Shown here in pieces: positions 50,286-62,300 of a DNA stretch of 64,000 bases (position 1 is the first letter of the stretch; each line of letters begins with the position of its first letter). The stretch comes from Telopea speciosissima (Eukaryota > Streptophyta > Magnoliopsida > Proteales > Proteaceae), in contig NC_057916.1 of the NCBI RefSeq assembly GCF_018873765.1, positions 25,281,001 to 25,345,000 on the forward strand. The letters are read 5' to 3'. The position numbers and the translations under genes were made by a program. The notes beneath the pieces were generated by a model that was given only the letters and a program-made list of their open reading frames with translations, did not search any database and was not told the DNA's origin.

Positions 50286-51922
50286 TAAAAATTGGGATTC
50301 GGATCACTAGATTTTTTTTTTTGGGAGACAGAAGGGTTATCCGACTTTAGGCCGACTAAATTCCCCTTGGGCTCGTACATGACCCCTGTGCCACACACGA
50401 ACCGGGAGCTTCTGGGCCCTAGTGAGCCTCAGGCGGGTGGCCCCAAGAAATTATGTAGCGGCGAAGGTTTGGGATCAGTAGAATTTTGATTTACAATAAA
50501 CAGAATATATGCCTACGAAAAATTGGAAAAACATAAATATCAAGTATTAAACATTTGGATTTATTGTTTAAAAATTCGAGACCTAAATGTAGATTTTTTC
50601 TGGGCAAGAGAACACTAACAGATTGTGTAGCCCTTGCACCAACGGTAGCCAATGAAAGTGCACACAGAGGCATTGGTTTGGATGCGACTTTCGATTTAAC
50701 TGGGGTTAAATGGTCTTTTCATACCCAAAGACACTGGTTTGTGTCTAGGCGCATGAACAACTTTAACCATGTGACCGGTTAGTGTTCTTTTTCCTTCTTT
50801 TATTTCTATTGAATTATTAATGAATTAGTCTCCATAGTACATACTGAATGAATTCGCAAATCATCTGCATCTTTGGTTCCTTGTGAGGAAGAAAACCCAA
50901 CAAGCTCTCCCTTCGACTCAAGGAGAGAGATCTACCAAACCTACCATGTCAATATTTGTGCATTCCTACAACATGGTCTTTCTACCATGACATATATCAA
51001 ACTTCTTACGTTGTAGGAGTATCCATCGCATCTTGTCATTCATAGAACATAGTTCTTTCGCCACCACAAATGACTTATTTGCTTTATTCTTCACCCTATG
51101 TAAAGTCGAATCCAATTTCGCACCAATTACTTCCATCATGGAGTTACTCCACCTGTACGGTTTTCACACTCGTTGACTTTTGCTTCTTCAAGCCATTCTG
51201 ATTTACTTGTATATATTGATATGGTGGAACTCTAGTAGACTGGTTATTGTTCCTTCGTAGATCTTTTCATCAACTGAAGTTAAACTGATGGCTTTTGAAG
51301 GGATTACTCTCTCTGTTCATATCACCTATATCAACTCTAGGAATATCATCATCACCATTTGCATCTCCATTGTCTTGTTGTACATCTCCCGATGATTATA
51401 TGTCATGGGAGGAGGATTTGGAACAAGATCAATGAGGTCATCAATATGAATAATCCGTTGATAAGGTGTAACAAAATACTTGTTTGTTAACCATTCAAAT
51501 AAGTCGTCCAATAATCACACCTATTGATCGTTTAGGTGCCTATTGGTGCCTATTAGGAAACAATATAATCCTCTAAATATTTTGAATCTTTAAGTTTAAA
51601 GACAAATAAAAATAAAAATTCAAACAATGACTACCTCATTTACGTATTTCCAGACCTTCCACCCTACACGGGCATGCAAAGCCATCATTCTGTCCTTACC
51701 ACCATAGCTCAAGCCTTCCAGAGACTATCCCAACTTAAAAATCCATTCTAAGGCTCATTTATATCAATATCAGCGTCAAGAACTCAAAGACCTCGAGATT
51801 CTAGTTTACTCTCTAACATGGAGGAGCAGGAAGCTTGAAATGGCTCATCACTAATGTTGGAGACCCGTTGTTGATCCTTTTATCAATTCCTTTCCACTTC
51901 GAGATAGTAGTTCCTTGGATCG
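50286..51922. other. Intergenic, no supported gene
   Basis: AT-rich with scattered short open frames lacking any family signal. At 50620-50665 the phrase gtgtagcccttgcaccaacg resembles the starts of the repeats near 35795 and 39060. Confidence 0.4.
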
Positions 51923-52088
51923 TGATCCTCTATGGTCGGGCAGCCGAGCGGCCACAATTTGGCCTCACACATGCAGGGGCAAAATGATCACTCCATCCAC
52001 TGCCTGAGCACCTTGCCCAGGTGGGGTCCATGCCATCCCTGTATGAGGCCGCACCGTGGCTGCTTGGCTGCCCGGCCGTAGAGGATCC
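51923..52088. mobile_element. MITE-like fold-back element with GC-rich termini
   Basis: gatcctctatggtcgggcag ccgagcggcc at the left is mirrored by ggctgcttggctgcccggcc gtagaggatc at the right. The element is about 165 bp. Its core (aaaatgatcactccatccac, cttgcccaggtggggtcc) recurs at 40380, 42745 and, more distantly, 26640-26750. Confidence 0.8.
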
Positions 52089-53335
52089 AAATTGTAGTTG
52101 CTTCCACCTTGAATGGAGTTCAAGGTTTTGTCTGAGACCTTCCCATGTTGGGAATTATAGAGGGTATAGCCTCACACCGATTATCTAAGACCTTAGATGG
52201 ATTCATGAACCATTGTGCTATCTCTACCTAATTCCTTAATGTTTTAAGTTGAACCCCCAAGTGGTATTTCAAGACCTATCCCACTATATTTAACATGGTA
52301 TTCAAGCAAGATGAGTTTATTGTCCTTCCTATTTTGTCTGTCGACATGTAGAACCAGGTACACTAAAACTAAACAGGAAGAGTGTTGTTATGTTGAGAGT
52401 TGTAAAAATACAAGTTGAAACCCTCCAGCTAATAGGTCAAGATTTTGAATTAAACACTTCAGCATTTTATTAAGGCACGTGTTTTTTTGTTATCCTCTCT
52501 AAATTGTATATCCATCCTCGTGCAGAACTAGAAACTAGTATGCTAAAGCTACAGCTGTTAAGAATTATAAAGTTACAATCTCACATGGTTTTGTTCAGGT
52601 CCTAATGCCTTTATGTACTACAGAAACTATCTTCATTTAATGTGATGCTTTTATATACTTGAGAAACTATCTTCACTTAAGGCCTTTTTGGGTTCACCCT
52701 AATGGTTTTTGATATGCTATCCCACTTTATTGCGAACCTTTGGCCCGTTTTTATCCACCTTAGACAGTTTACTATTTGAAGTGAATTTCCATTTTGTGCA
52801 AATGAATTTCAAGTCCTATAAAGAATTCACCGGTATCTCTAACTCTTGCCGGCTAAAGGAGAACAAAAGGGAAGGAGGGGAAACAGAAAATACTAAAATG
52901 AGCTCATCATCCATCAGTTACACTTTTCCGGCAGAATGTGCACGATCACATTATCTACGAATTTATCAAGATGCCTTCCCTCAAGATATCCACTGTTCCC
53001 ATGGTGCCTTTAGTTCTTTTGACGGCAGTCACACTGACCATTCTGCTCCAACTTCTGATGTTTTTCCTATTTAAATTCCTTTAAAACTAATTTATCCAAA
53101 CTTGTGACAGCAAGTTGGCCTAAATTCGTCCATAAAACATAAAATGAAGTATTTTCTCATAGTTTTACAAGCCGAACAAACACAAACCGATCATATTTAC
53201 CCACCAGTGATGTTCCTGTCATTCAAAAGCAAATGACGAGAACAAAGGCTATACAAAACCCATCTTACAGGCACTTCTAATCTATCAGAACTACATAACC
53301 AATGTGACGGCTCAACTGGCACGACCTCTTTGACG
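52089..53335. other. Intergenic and 3' flank of DCP1
   Basis: A 121-codon frame at 52709-53074 has no recognisable family and lies in the 3' flank of the minus-strand DCP1 gene. I treat it as chance. The part next to 53335 should be the DCP1 3' UTR. Confidence 0.4.
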
Positions 53336-53392
53336 TCATGAATAATGTGCGTTCAGGATCTCCCGGTAAACCATATCAATGAAGCGGTTGTC
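53336..53392 (-). CDS. DCP1: DCP1 last exon
   Basis: Encodes DNRFIDMVYREILNAHYS and the stop TGA at 53338-53336, the end of the trimerisation helix. The acceptor atgtgccgcag precedes it. Confidence 0.9.
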   Translation of the reverse strand, partial: DNRFIDMVYREILNAHYS

Positions 53393-56300
53393 CTGCGGCA
53401 CATACAGAACACCAGAAATGAAACAGAAGAAAACCCTAATCAAAAGGCATAAAGCCACAAGCAACCACTACACAGGCAAAAATCTACGACGATGGTGGGT
53501 ACATTTACATCTTAAAACGTTCTTTTGATAAGCTATTTTGAGGTAACTGGCTTTATATAAATGTGAAAGGGGGGGGGGTTGAATACCATAGAGGATGGAA
53601 AAACCAGAAGACCTTCAGATTAGACCACCATTCTATGGCAGCTCCAATTTTAGTCCAAGCTAGCATCACAATTCTTCTAGTATGTTATTAAGCTATGCCC
53701 ACCACACATGGTTGACAAAATTAGTTATATCTTGAATGCCAGACAACAAAGGTTGTGGTTTGGAGGATGCAATGGGCATAATGGTGACGGCATAGTTATC
53801 ATAATGCAATTAACGAGTGTTGCAAATATCTCTACTAATCAGAAAAAAGTGGGTGGATAATATATATAACATTACCAACACCATGCACCTGAACGGGATG
53901 TGGTTTCCCACATTATTTATAATTAAAACTAACGGATATAAAATAAAAGAAGACACCAAGGAAGGTGGAGACGAGATTATACAAGACCGTAGGCAAGTGT
54001 GAATGACAATACTAGCTCAAACACCAATAATTTAATGCAAACTGGGGGATCCTCCCCGGTTACCCATCAAGATTAGAGAACCTAAATCTATTTCCCACCA
54101 GCCTATAAGATACATGCATAAGCTTTCATGTAATTTGACAGACACAAGAATAATAGAGTTAGGCTTAGAGCAGCCATTTGATTCATCAATCTTTTACAGG
54201 CTCACTGGTGTTGTCTTTTTCTGCCATGATACCCCCCAGTCCGAATGTTGAAGTGCATTTCTAGGCTCAGTCAATATGATCAAACAAGCACCTAAGAAAT
54301 TGACATTGGTGATTGATAGCACAAAAGGGTAAAATCCCCAAATCAAAAGCTGTATGAACCAACACCAACAACCCCCCCCCCCCAAAAAAAAGAAGCCGAT
54401 TATCCTCCAGCGTATATAGTGATAACCCTTCCTTTTAAAATCAGATCAACATATTTTGAAATCAAACTTGAATCAGGATCTATAGTGTATGCCAAATTAT
54501 TGCCAATCAAGCACTGAGAACATAACTCAAGTTTGTGATACGAAAAAAATTTATTCTTACGAACCTCATGGATATACATCGCCAAAAGGAAGAATAAAAA
54601 ATATAACAATTACTAACAGTAAATGTAAAAACACACTCACATGCAAACATACAAAAGCAAACAATAGACCAAAATACCTGAACAAGCCTCAGTAGTGCAT
54701 CACGGACTTTATCTCTGTTAATAACTGGTCCATAACTTGGTGTAGAAGAAGAGGTAGGAGTAAGAGATGGAGGTGGAGTGGGTGGCGGGAAGGGTTGAAG
54801 CAGGGGAGCACCATATGGGCGCTGCAGATTCACTGGAGGATGAAGAGGAGGAGCAGTTGGCATAGAAGAAGAGATGGGTGGCATCATCAATGCAGACGAA
54901 GATGGTGGTGGGGTGAAAAATGTAGAAGGCTTGACAAGATTCGCTGCACGGTTATTGTTGCTTAGTTCAGGTGTATCAAGGAGGGGCATTAGAGAAGTAG
55001 ATGAAGTTGGAAGAGGACATGGTATCGGCAAGGTTGCCACAGGGGAGGGAACAATGCTGGGTGCATGGGAAGATAGAGGGGCTGCTACATTTGACTGATG
55101 CCCTTGTCCAGAAATTGTTGCATTTGAAGCATTCCCTAAACTAATCGCTGCCTGCCAAAACAGGATTGGAAGAATTTTTTACAGTTAGAGACAGTTGAAG
55201 AGCTAAGCCATTATGGAAAGACACAGCAAATGGAAAGAGATAATGTAGATATGCACACACAGAACAAGAATTCCAAAAGAGAAACTATATAAAAATGCAC
55301 ATCCGGAACTAGCAAGAAGTCACTTTTAGAAATTCAATTGACCATCCAGCCCATTATTTAGCTTGCGTCATAAAACAATGTTGATCTTTATATTCACTCC
55401 AAAGAAATGTTGATCTGTAAGATAAAATGTGCATTTAACACATATCCAAGGCAACCACTATCCCTTGCCAGGACCCAAATGCCTTTTTTGAAGTCTAGAA
55501 AGGTGGCAGGTATCAGCATTTGCCATCACCATCTTCACCTCCCTCACGAATATCAAAACTACTGATGTACGGCTGCAAAGACTGCCTACAGGCCTAGACA
55601 TTGAGAGAAGAAAATGAAGAGCAAAAAAAAAAGTCAAGGATGGAGATTAACTGGATAAGTAACAACTTATGTAGAGTTTAGCGGAAGCTACAACTAGCGC
55701 TAGAAGTCTAGAACTCAAAGGCACTAACTGACCAACCACAGGACCAACATAGTAGAGTAACAAGTAACCAGTCAAATTCAATTCAATAAGCAAAAAATCC
55801 AACTACTTAACTTCACCAGCACCCTTGCCTTTATATAGGTGACGACATTGCAAAAAACCGAGCAGAAAAATAGAAACTTTACAACTTTGTCACTAATCAA
55901 AAATCAAACTTCAAGACTACGTTTTAGTTCTCTATACTACTATATAATTTTGTGAATATGACAAAACTCACTATTTAGACTCCAATCACAAATCTAGCAA
56001 CTCCATTGCGTGCTCCCCAAGTAAACTAGGGGGAAAAAAGAACTAAACTAGAACTTAATGTAGTCCTAGATGGAGGATAGATCCACTAGGAGCCAAGTAT
56101 CCAGGACCTGCTGAATGGCTAACTCGATGGGGCAGAATTGATGTAAATTAGGGCAATTCTAGGGTTAGTTTTATGGGAATGAGGTTAAATCTTCTATGGT
56201 TTTAATAGGCAGGTCTAGGAGAAGCTAATAGTGTAGGTTTGAACAAGGTTTGAAAAAAATTTCAAATTTCAGAAATTAGGGTTAGGGTTTTGGGTTTTGG

Positions 56301-59300
56301 AAAATAGGAAAATAGGTGAAATTAGGGTTTAGGATTGGATTTTTGGAGAGGGCTTTGGTTCAAGTATTCTAGGCAGTGAGGGGGAGGTTCTGCTGTGTTT
56401 TGAAAGGTTTTGGATGGCTAGATAGGTCTAGGCAGTAGTTAGGGTTTTTGGGTTTTAATAGGGTTGAAGGGAATTAGGGTTTTTGAAAGGAGAATGGCCC
56501 AAGGGTTCAGATCAAGTGTAAGGGGTGAGGAGAGGGAGTTGTGGTCCAATTCTGGTGCTGTTCTAATGAGGGTATGGTGCTGGACAGATTTTAGAAGAAT
56601 TAGGGTTTATGGAACTCAAATAAAATAAAAGGGGTGTTAGGGTTGGCTGAAGAAGGGGATGACTGAAACTATTAATCAACTTATTGGATTAAACAGATCT
56701 TCAATGGCAGCTTGAAGAAAACACTTGAAGAATGGCCTCCTGATCTACAAGATGCAAGGAGTCGTAGGAGATCCACCTACCCTTCCACCTTGATATGACT
56801 CACAAGGTTTCCTTGATGTTACCCACAAGGAATACTCTCAAAGAGCTAAACAGTAGCAGCAGCAACAGCAAACAAAATTTTCAAAATCTAAGTTGTGGGG
56901 GAGCCTCCCACGATTCTGTTATTAATAAAGGCCTAAGGGCCAAATCGTAATACAAACTAAATTCTTTCTCTCTTCCAAATTCGTGGAAGGAGTGTGAGAC
57001 TAATAAAACACTTAAAATAAAAGACCTATTTGCCCTAACAACTTAAAACACTTTAGATACCTGAGATTCCTAATTAACCAATAGGATATAAGATCCTACT
57101 ACCCAATAGGAACACTTCACTTAAATTGAACCAAGTGGATGCAACCAATTTGAACCGGTTCAATTAAAACACAAAAATAAAACTAAGTATAGAACTAATC
57201 TAAGGCTGAAATAAACTAAGTATAAGATTATACTACGGCTCCTACTATGACCCTATGCTTAGGGTGGCTTCTTCAACTCGAGGAGGCTTGGATCTACATC
57301 AGAACTTCTGATTGACTTTATTAGTAAGAACAGGATTTAAGTCACGGCATGATAACCCTTTAATAACATTTCCAAAACTTTCCAAAACAACTCAGAAATG
57401 CAAGATCTTGGTCTGGTTGGAAAGCTAATAGAATGGGCTTTTAAGTGGCACCTAAAACTCACCTAACATACAGGTCTTGACCTTCCAAAAACTGATCCAA
57501 AAAAAGGTGACGGAAATAGACCAACCAATAGCTAAACATCCTTCAAAGATAGAGATGGTCCAGTTACAGTATCACTTATCCCGGGTGTTAGCTACATGTA
57601 ACACATTCTGGCATCCATCCAAGTCCAAGGTCATGCCTACTGTCAGATTGAAGTCTTCAAAAATCTTTGCATACAAAAACAGAGTACACATACAGAAATA
57701 TTAAACATCCCATATTTTTTTCTTGATTTACACAGTAATGGAGTTGTCAAAAAATACAGATAGTAACACAGTCAAAGATTGATAATAGAGAATGATCATG
57801 ATGCAATCAAGACTGCCCAATTGGGCCTAGGGAGACCTTATTTTGGGCCACAGATGGTTTCTATGGGCCTTGTGCCACTTGTTTATGGGGTTAATGTTGT
57901 AATTGGCCTAAATTATAAGCCTATAAATTGGGGGTGAAGTTAGTAGACGATATTAGTAGTTAAAGTTAAGTGTTGATTGGGATAATTATTAGCTACATAG
58001 AGTTCTGTTTTGAGTCTATTAAATCAAGTCAGCGAGAAGACTGTGATAAAAGGCCATATAGATGAATACACCCACATCAATTAAGCATGAATTGATTATA
58101 GAAATTGAATTTTATAGTTTTTGAGCTATTGATCTCTGCATGCGTGGCTGAAGGCTCCTCTCCTGGCCCAGGGATAGGTGAAAAAAGTTTCCTGGCCTCA
58201 AGTGCTGCTGGCAGCCGAAGAGAAGGATGTTTGTGGGTGAGGATCCTGTATCCAATGGTTTGGCGAGCGATCGCAAGACATCTGAATGAAGAGGAGAGTC
58301 TGCTAGCTCTATGCAAGGCAGCATGTATCCTTATATTTAATTGGGCAATGACAAAGGGATTCAAGAGCTAGAAGAGGGAGTAAAAAAGGGTGGGGTGTGT
58401 GTGTGTGTGTGGAGAGAGAGAGAGGAAAGGAAGTACCACGCCTGGTTTTTGTGTTTATGGTTATCACCCTTCTGAGCTCCTCAAAGAGAGACAGCACTGC
58501 AATCTTTTTAATTTATAATGTTCTATTTTGGGTTAGCTACATAGGGGACTAGATTTAGTTCGTAGTTACTTAGTTTCCTAGTTTCGGAGCAGTTTCTATT
58601 TGCCAGGAGTCTTTTCTTTTATATAAGTAAGGAACCCAACAAAATGGATAAAGATTGGAATGAAATTTCGAGTTTGGTTGGTTTTTCATGGTGGTGAAGT
58701 TGTGACATGGAAAAAGAAAGCCATTAATCAGTTAGTTGTCCACTGCCGGAACCTTGCAAACTGCTTCCTTCTATTTCTAGGATGGTGAGTCTATTCTTCC
58801 CCCCCCCCCCTCCTTAAAAATATAAGTTGATGTTCTCAATTAATAGGGACATCAACATGTCATTCTCCACATTCATACAGATCCCATGGAAATTCCTTCT
58901 TTTCCCCTCCATTCTTGATTCTCACATATACATGGAAAGTTCAAATTCCTCTAACTTCAGTCTAAGGGGTAGGAAGGGTTCAGCACCAAACAAGGAATCC
59001 AAATGTAATGTATTGCTTGGCATGGAGTATAATTTGAAGATTAGAAGAGTACATACACTAAAGAAGTTCACAAAAGAAGAATCATCTGGACCATCATTGA
59101 TGGTAGAGCCAGTTGATGATGGCTCCAGTGGACCCTCCATCACTGCCATAGTTGGGACAGCTTCCAGTTCCTCAAACTCACTGTTGCACAACAAATTAAG
59201 AAGAAACAAGATTAGAGCAACTTTGCTAAGGGAGGTGACACAGTGAATGTAAGAATCATCAACCAGAAAATATACCTAATGTCAGACAGGATAACTACAG

Positions 59301-62300
59301 GTGCGGATATCTGGGTATTATGTTATCAGAAGCACTCTCTTTTTCTTTTTTTTTTGGTGGGGGGGGGGGGGGAGAGGGGGTTCTTGAAAGCTAAAAAAGA
59401 GATCTTGGTTCCAAAAATGCATGGTTAGTATTTTCTAATAACATTTGAAAAATACGAAAAAAAAACCACCCCTTTTATGAAACAAACATTTGAGCATTCA
59501 AAAATAGGGGGGCGGGGGGAAACCAACTCCTTATTTTCTTGTTTTTGCCTGGTTGCACATGCTTAAAAAACAGTAATAACACCATTTTGCATCAAAACAA
59601 AAGATGCTCAGGGCTATAGAGAAACAGGGCTCTCTTCCTTACTTCCAACTTCTAGAGTCTCTATTTAAGTAACAAAATTAGGACACAATTTATCCTATGT
59701 AATGTTTACAAGTTAGATGTAAGAAAGCGGAAAGGAAAAGACAGAAATACCTGTCCATAATTCCACAATAGTGTTATTATAATTATTTCCCACTCAGTTC
59801 CACAATCAATTTGCACAATCATAAGAAAATAAACCCCAATGTCAGTTGATGCTGCTGTTGTTGTACACTAGCCTTGTATCCCTTTTCTTCTTATCAATAA
59901 GTCACATTCATCATTTAATCCCATCATTTTTAAAAAAAAGAGGGGGGGGGGGGGGAATAAATCCCACTTATGACATATCTAAAAATAATGAAGCTTTGGC
60001 AGTAACAAACATTACCTTTTGCTCGAAGATACTTTAGGCTTTGGAGGAAGCTTGGAGTATGCATTAAGTATCCTGGACATAAAAGAATCAGTAAGTCTAA
60101 AAAGCAGAACAATATACAAGTAATCATATACATCAATAAATATACATTTGGTATTGATTCATTAAACGGAGTCATTAGGTATCAAAGTTAAGGCGTCACA
60201 TTCAGCCCTTGATTGAAACTCAACCTTCTCCATTTGGCCCCAGATCAATAATGAGACTACTTTTTAGACTGCAAAAATACTACTAGATAAGAAGATTATG
60301 GTACTACAGCAACAACATAACTGACAGGATTGGAACAAGCCCAGAAATGATACAAGAGGAAACCCCATGCTATTATACAATTAAGTGGATCCTAAGAACA
60401 GGCGAGGCCTGTCTGTTCCATACTTGGCTAACTTGTGAACCAGGCTATTAAGCAGACCACATCCTCCAGCGAATAGTTTCTAGAGGCACTAAGGAATCTG
60501 ACCCTTCTAACAAGATGAAGATATCTCCAAGGCCCACCATTTCAAGTCCATCCACTTAGTAACTAAGGCAGCATCACCTTCAGTCACTCCATTCTTCATA
60601 CCACAATCCCCAACACCAAAATAATATCAAGGCTACCATTTAATACTCCCAAACTACAAAATCAAGGCCAAATTTGTCACAAATGTAGAAATTTATCTAC
60701 TACCGCAAGATAATAAAATCTTGAAATAATTCTCCGCCACTAAAGTAACTTCGACACAGAAGCCATTTACATTACAGAGGTTCAACGAGCATCCCACACC
60801 CAAAAGGTGCCCCACATAGGGCTTCCCCGAACCCCGCCCCCCAACCCCCCCGGCGGTCACTAAGGTAAACAATGTAGAAAAAGCACCCACTTCAGTTCCA
60901 GAACAGTGAAGAAGAAGGGGATATTTTACTAATAGGAGCATAAAACTGTTTATAGCTGGCAACCCACCTTCCTGATACTGCTTCTACACAAGGGTGCTGT
61001 GTGTACAATTTTCTTCTTCTTTGGGATATGTATCCAAAATAAATATGCATTCGTGGGAACAAAGGAGTAGCACCAAAAGGTGACAAGATGAGTGTTAGTC
61101 AACCAATATTTATTGGATACTCGCAACAAAAAGTAATAACCGCAACACTAAGAAGATACAGTGCAGGTTGATTCAAATCCTGCAGGAACAGACACAAGGG
61201 TATGATAGAACTCGCAGACTTAACATTGAGGCATAGAATCACACATCTAACAGATTTAAGGTCAATTTCAAGAAATCATATTCAAAACCTCAGGTGTTCA
61301 TGTTGATCCATCAGAATGAATTCCTGCTGTCCTCAGACATTAAGCGTTTCAATTACACAACCCACATGATATTTTTCCCCTTTTGGGAATATCCTTCTGT
61401 TCTGTTGTTGAATCATCAACCTCGCTATCCTTAGGTCACTATCCTTGGGAGGAAACCACCCAAGAGATCCTTCTTTGAATTGCTTAACTGCTGAACCACT
61501 TTATCCACTGTTCTCTCAGTCCCTTTCAACAACTAATTCCTACTATGCTTCTAGTAATTAGGCTTCACTTAAAATACCAACTTTCTGGATGTTGGTATCA
61601 AATCCTGCAAACAATGAAGCAAAGAATATGATAAAATAATCTAGGTTTGACCATAAGACATAAAATCAACCCTCCAACTCAAGTGATTTAGGGTCCATTT
61701 TAAGAAGCCCCATTCAAACCACTGTTCTCTCATTCCCTTTCAACAACTAATTCCTACTATGCTTCTAATAGTTAGGCTTCACTATACAAACTTTCTGGAT
61801 GTTGGCATCAAATCCTGCAAGCAATGAAGCAAAGAATATGATAAAATAGTCTAGGTTTGACCATAAGACATAAAATCAACCCCTCCAACTCAAGTGATTT
61901 AGAGTCAATTTTAAGAAACCCCATTCAAACCCTCTTTTTTAAGAGCCAATGTCAAACTCACTGTTGATTTCTAAATCCAATAGAATTTCAGAATTCAAGA
62001 GTACACTTGAATTCTTTAGTCTTGAAAACCCTGACGAAAACAGACTCAAAGGATCACTTGATTGAACTGATTCTCAATTTCAAAAAAACAGAAGATCACC
62101 AATCTAAGCATCCACCAAGTGAGAAGTACAAAGAGGAAGGTAGAGCAGAGGCTTCCTAATCTGATTTCAGAGCCGAAGTGTCACCATTTTCACAAATCTC
62201 AGAAAATGAAAGTAGTATAGACTCCCAAAACAAGCGGTCTAAAATCTAACTCAATTTTGTATTGCAATGACAAAAGGTCACTTTTAGTTAATTTGTTAAC

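Noticed and set aside
52709..53074. 121-codon plus-strand frame
   Set aside because: No family, no splice or promoter context, and it overlaps the expected 3' flank of DCP1.
54874..55098. Plus-strand frame of 74 codons opposite DCP1 exon 54678-55151
   Set aside because: Shadow of the Pro-rich DCP1 exon, which has splice sites and family motifs.
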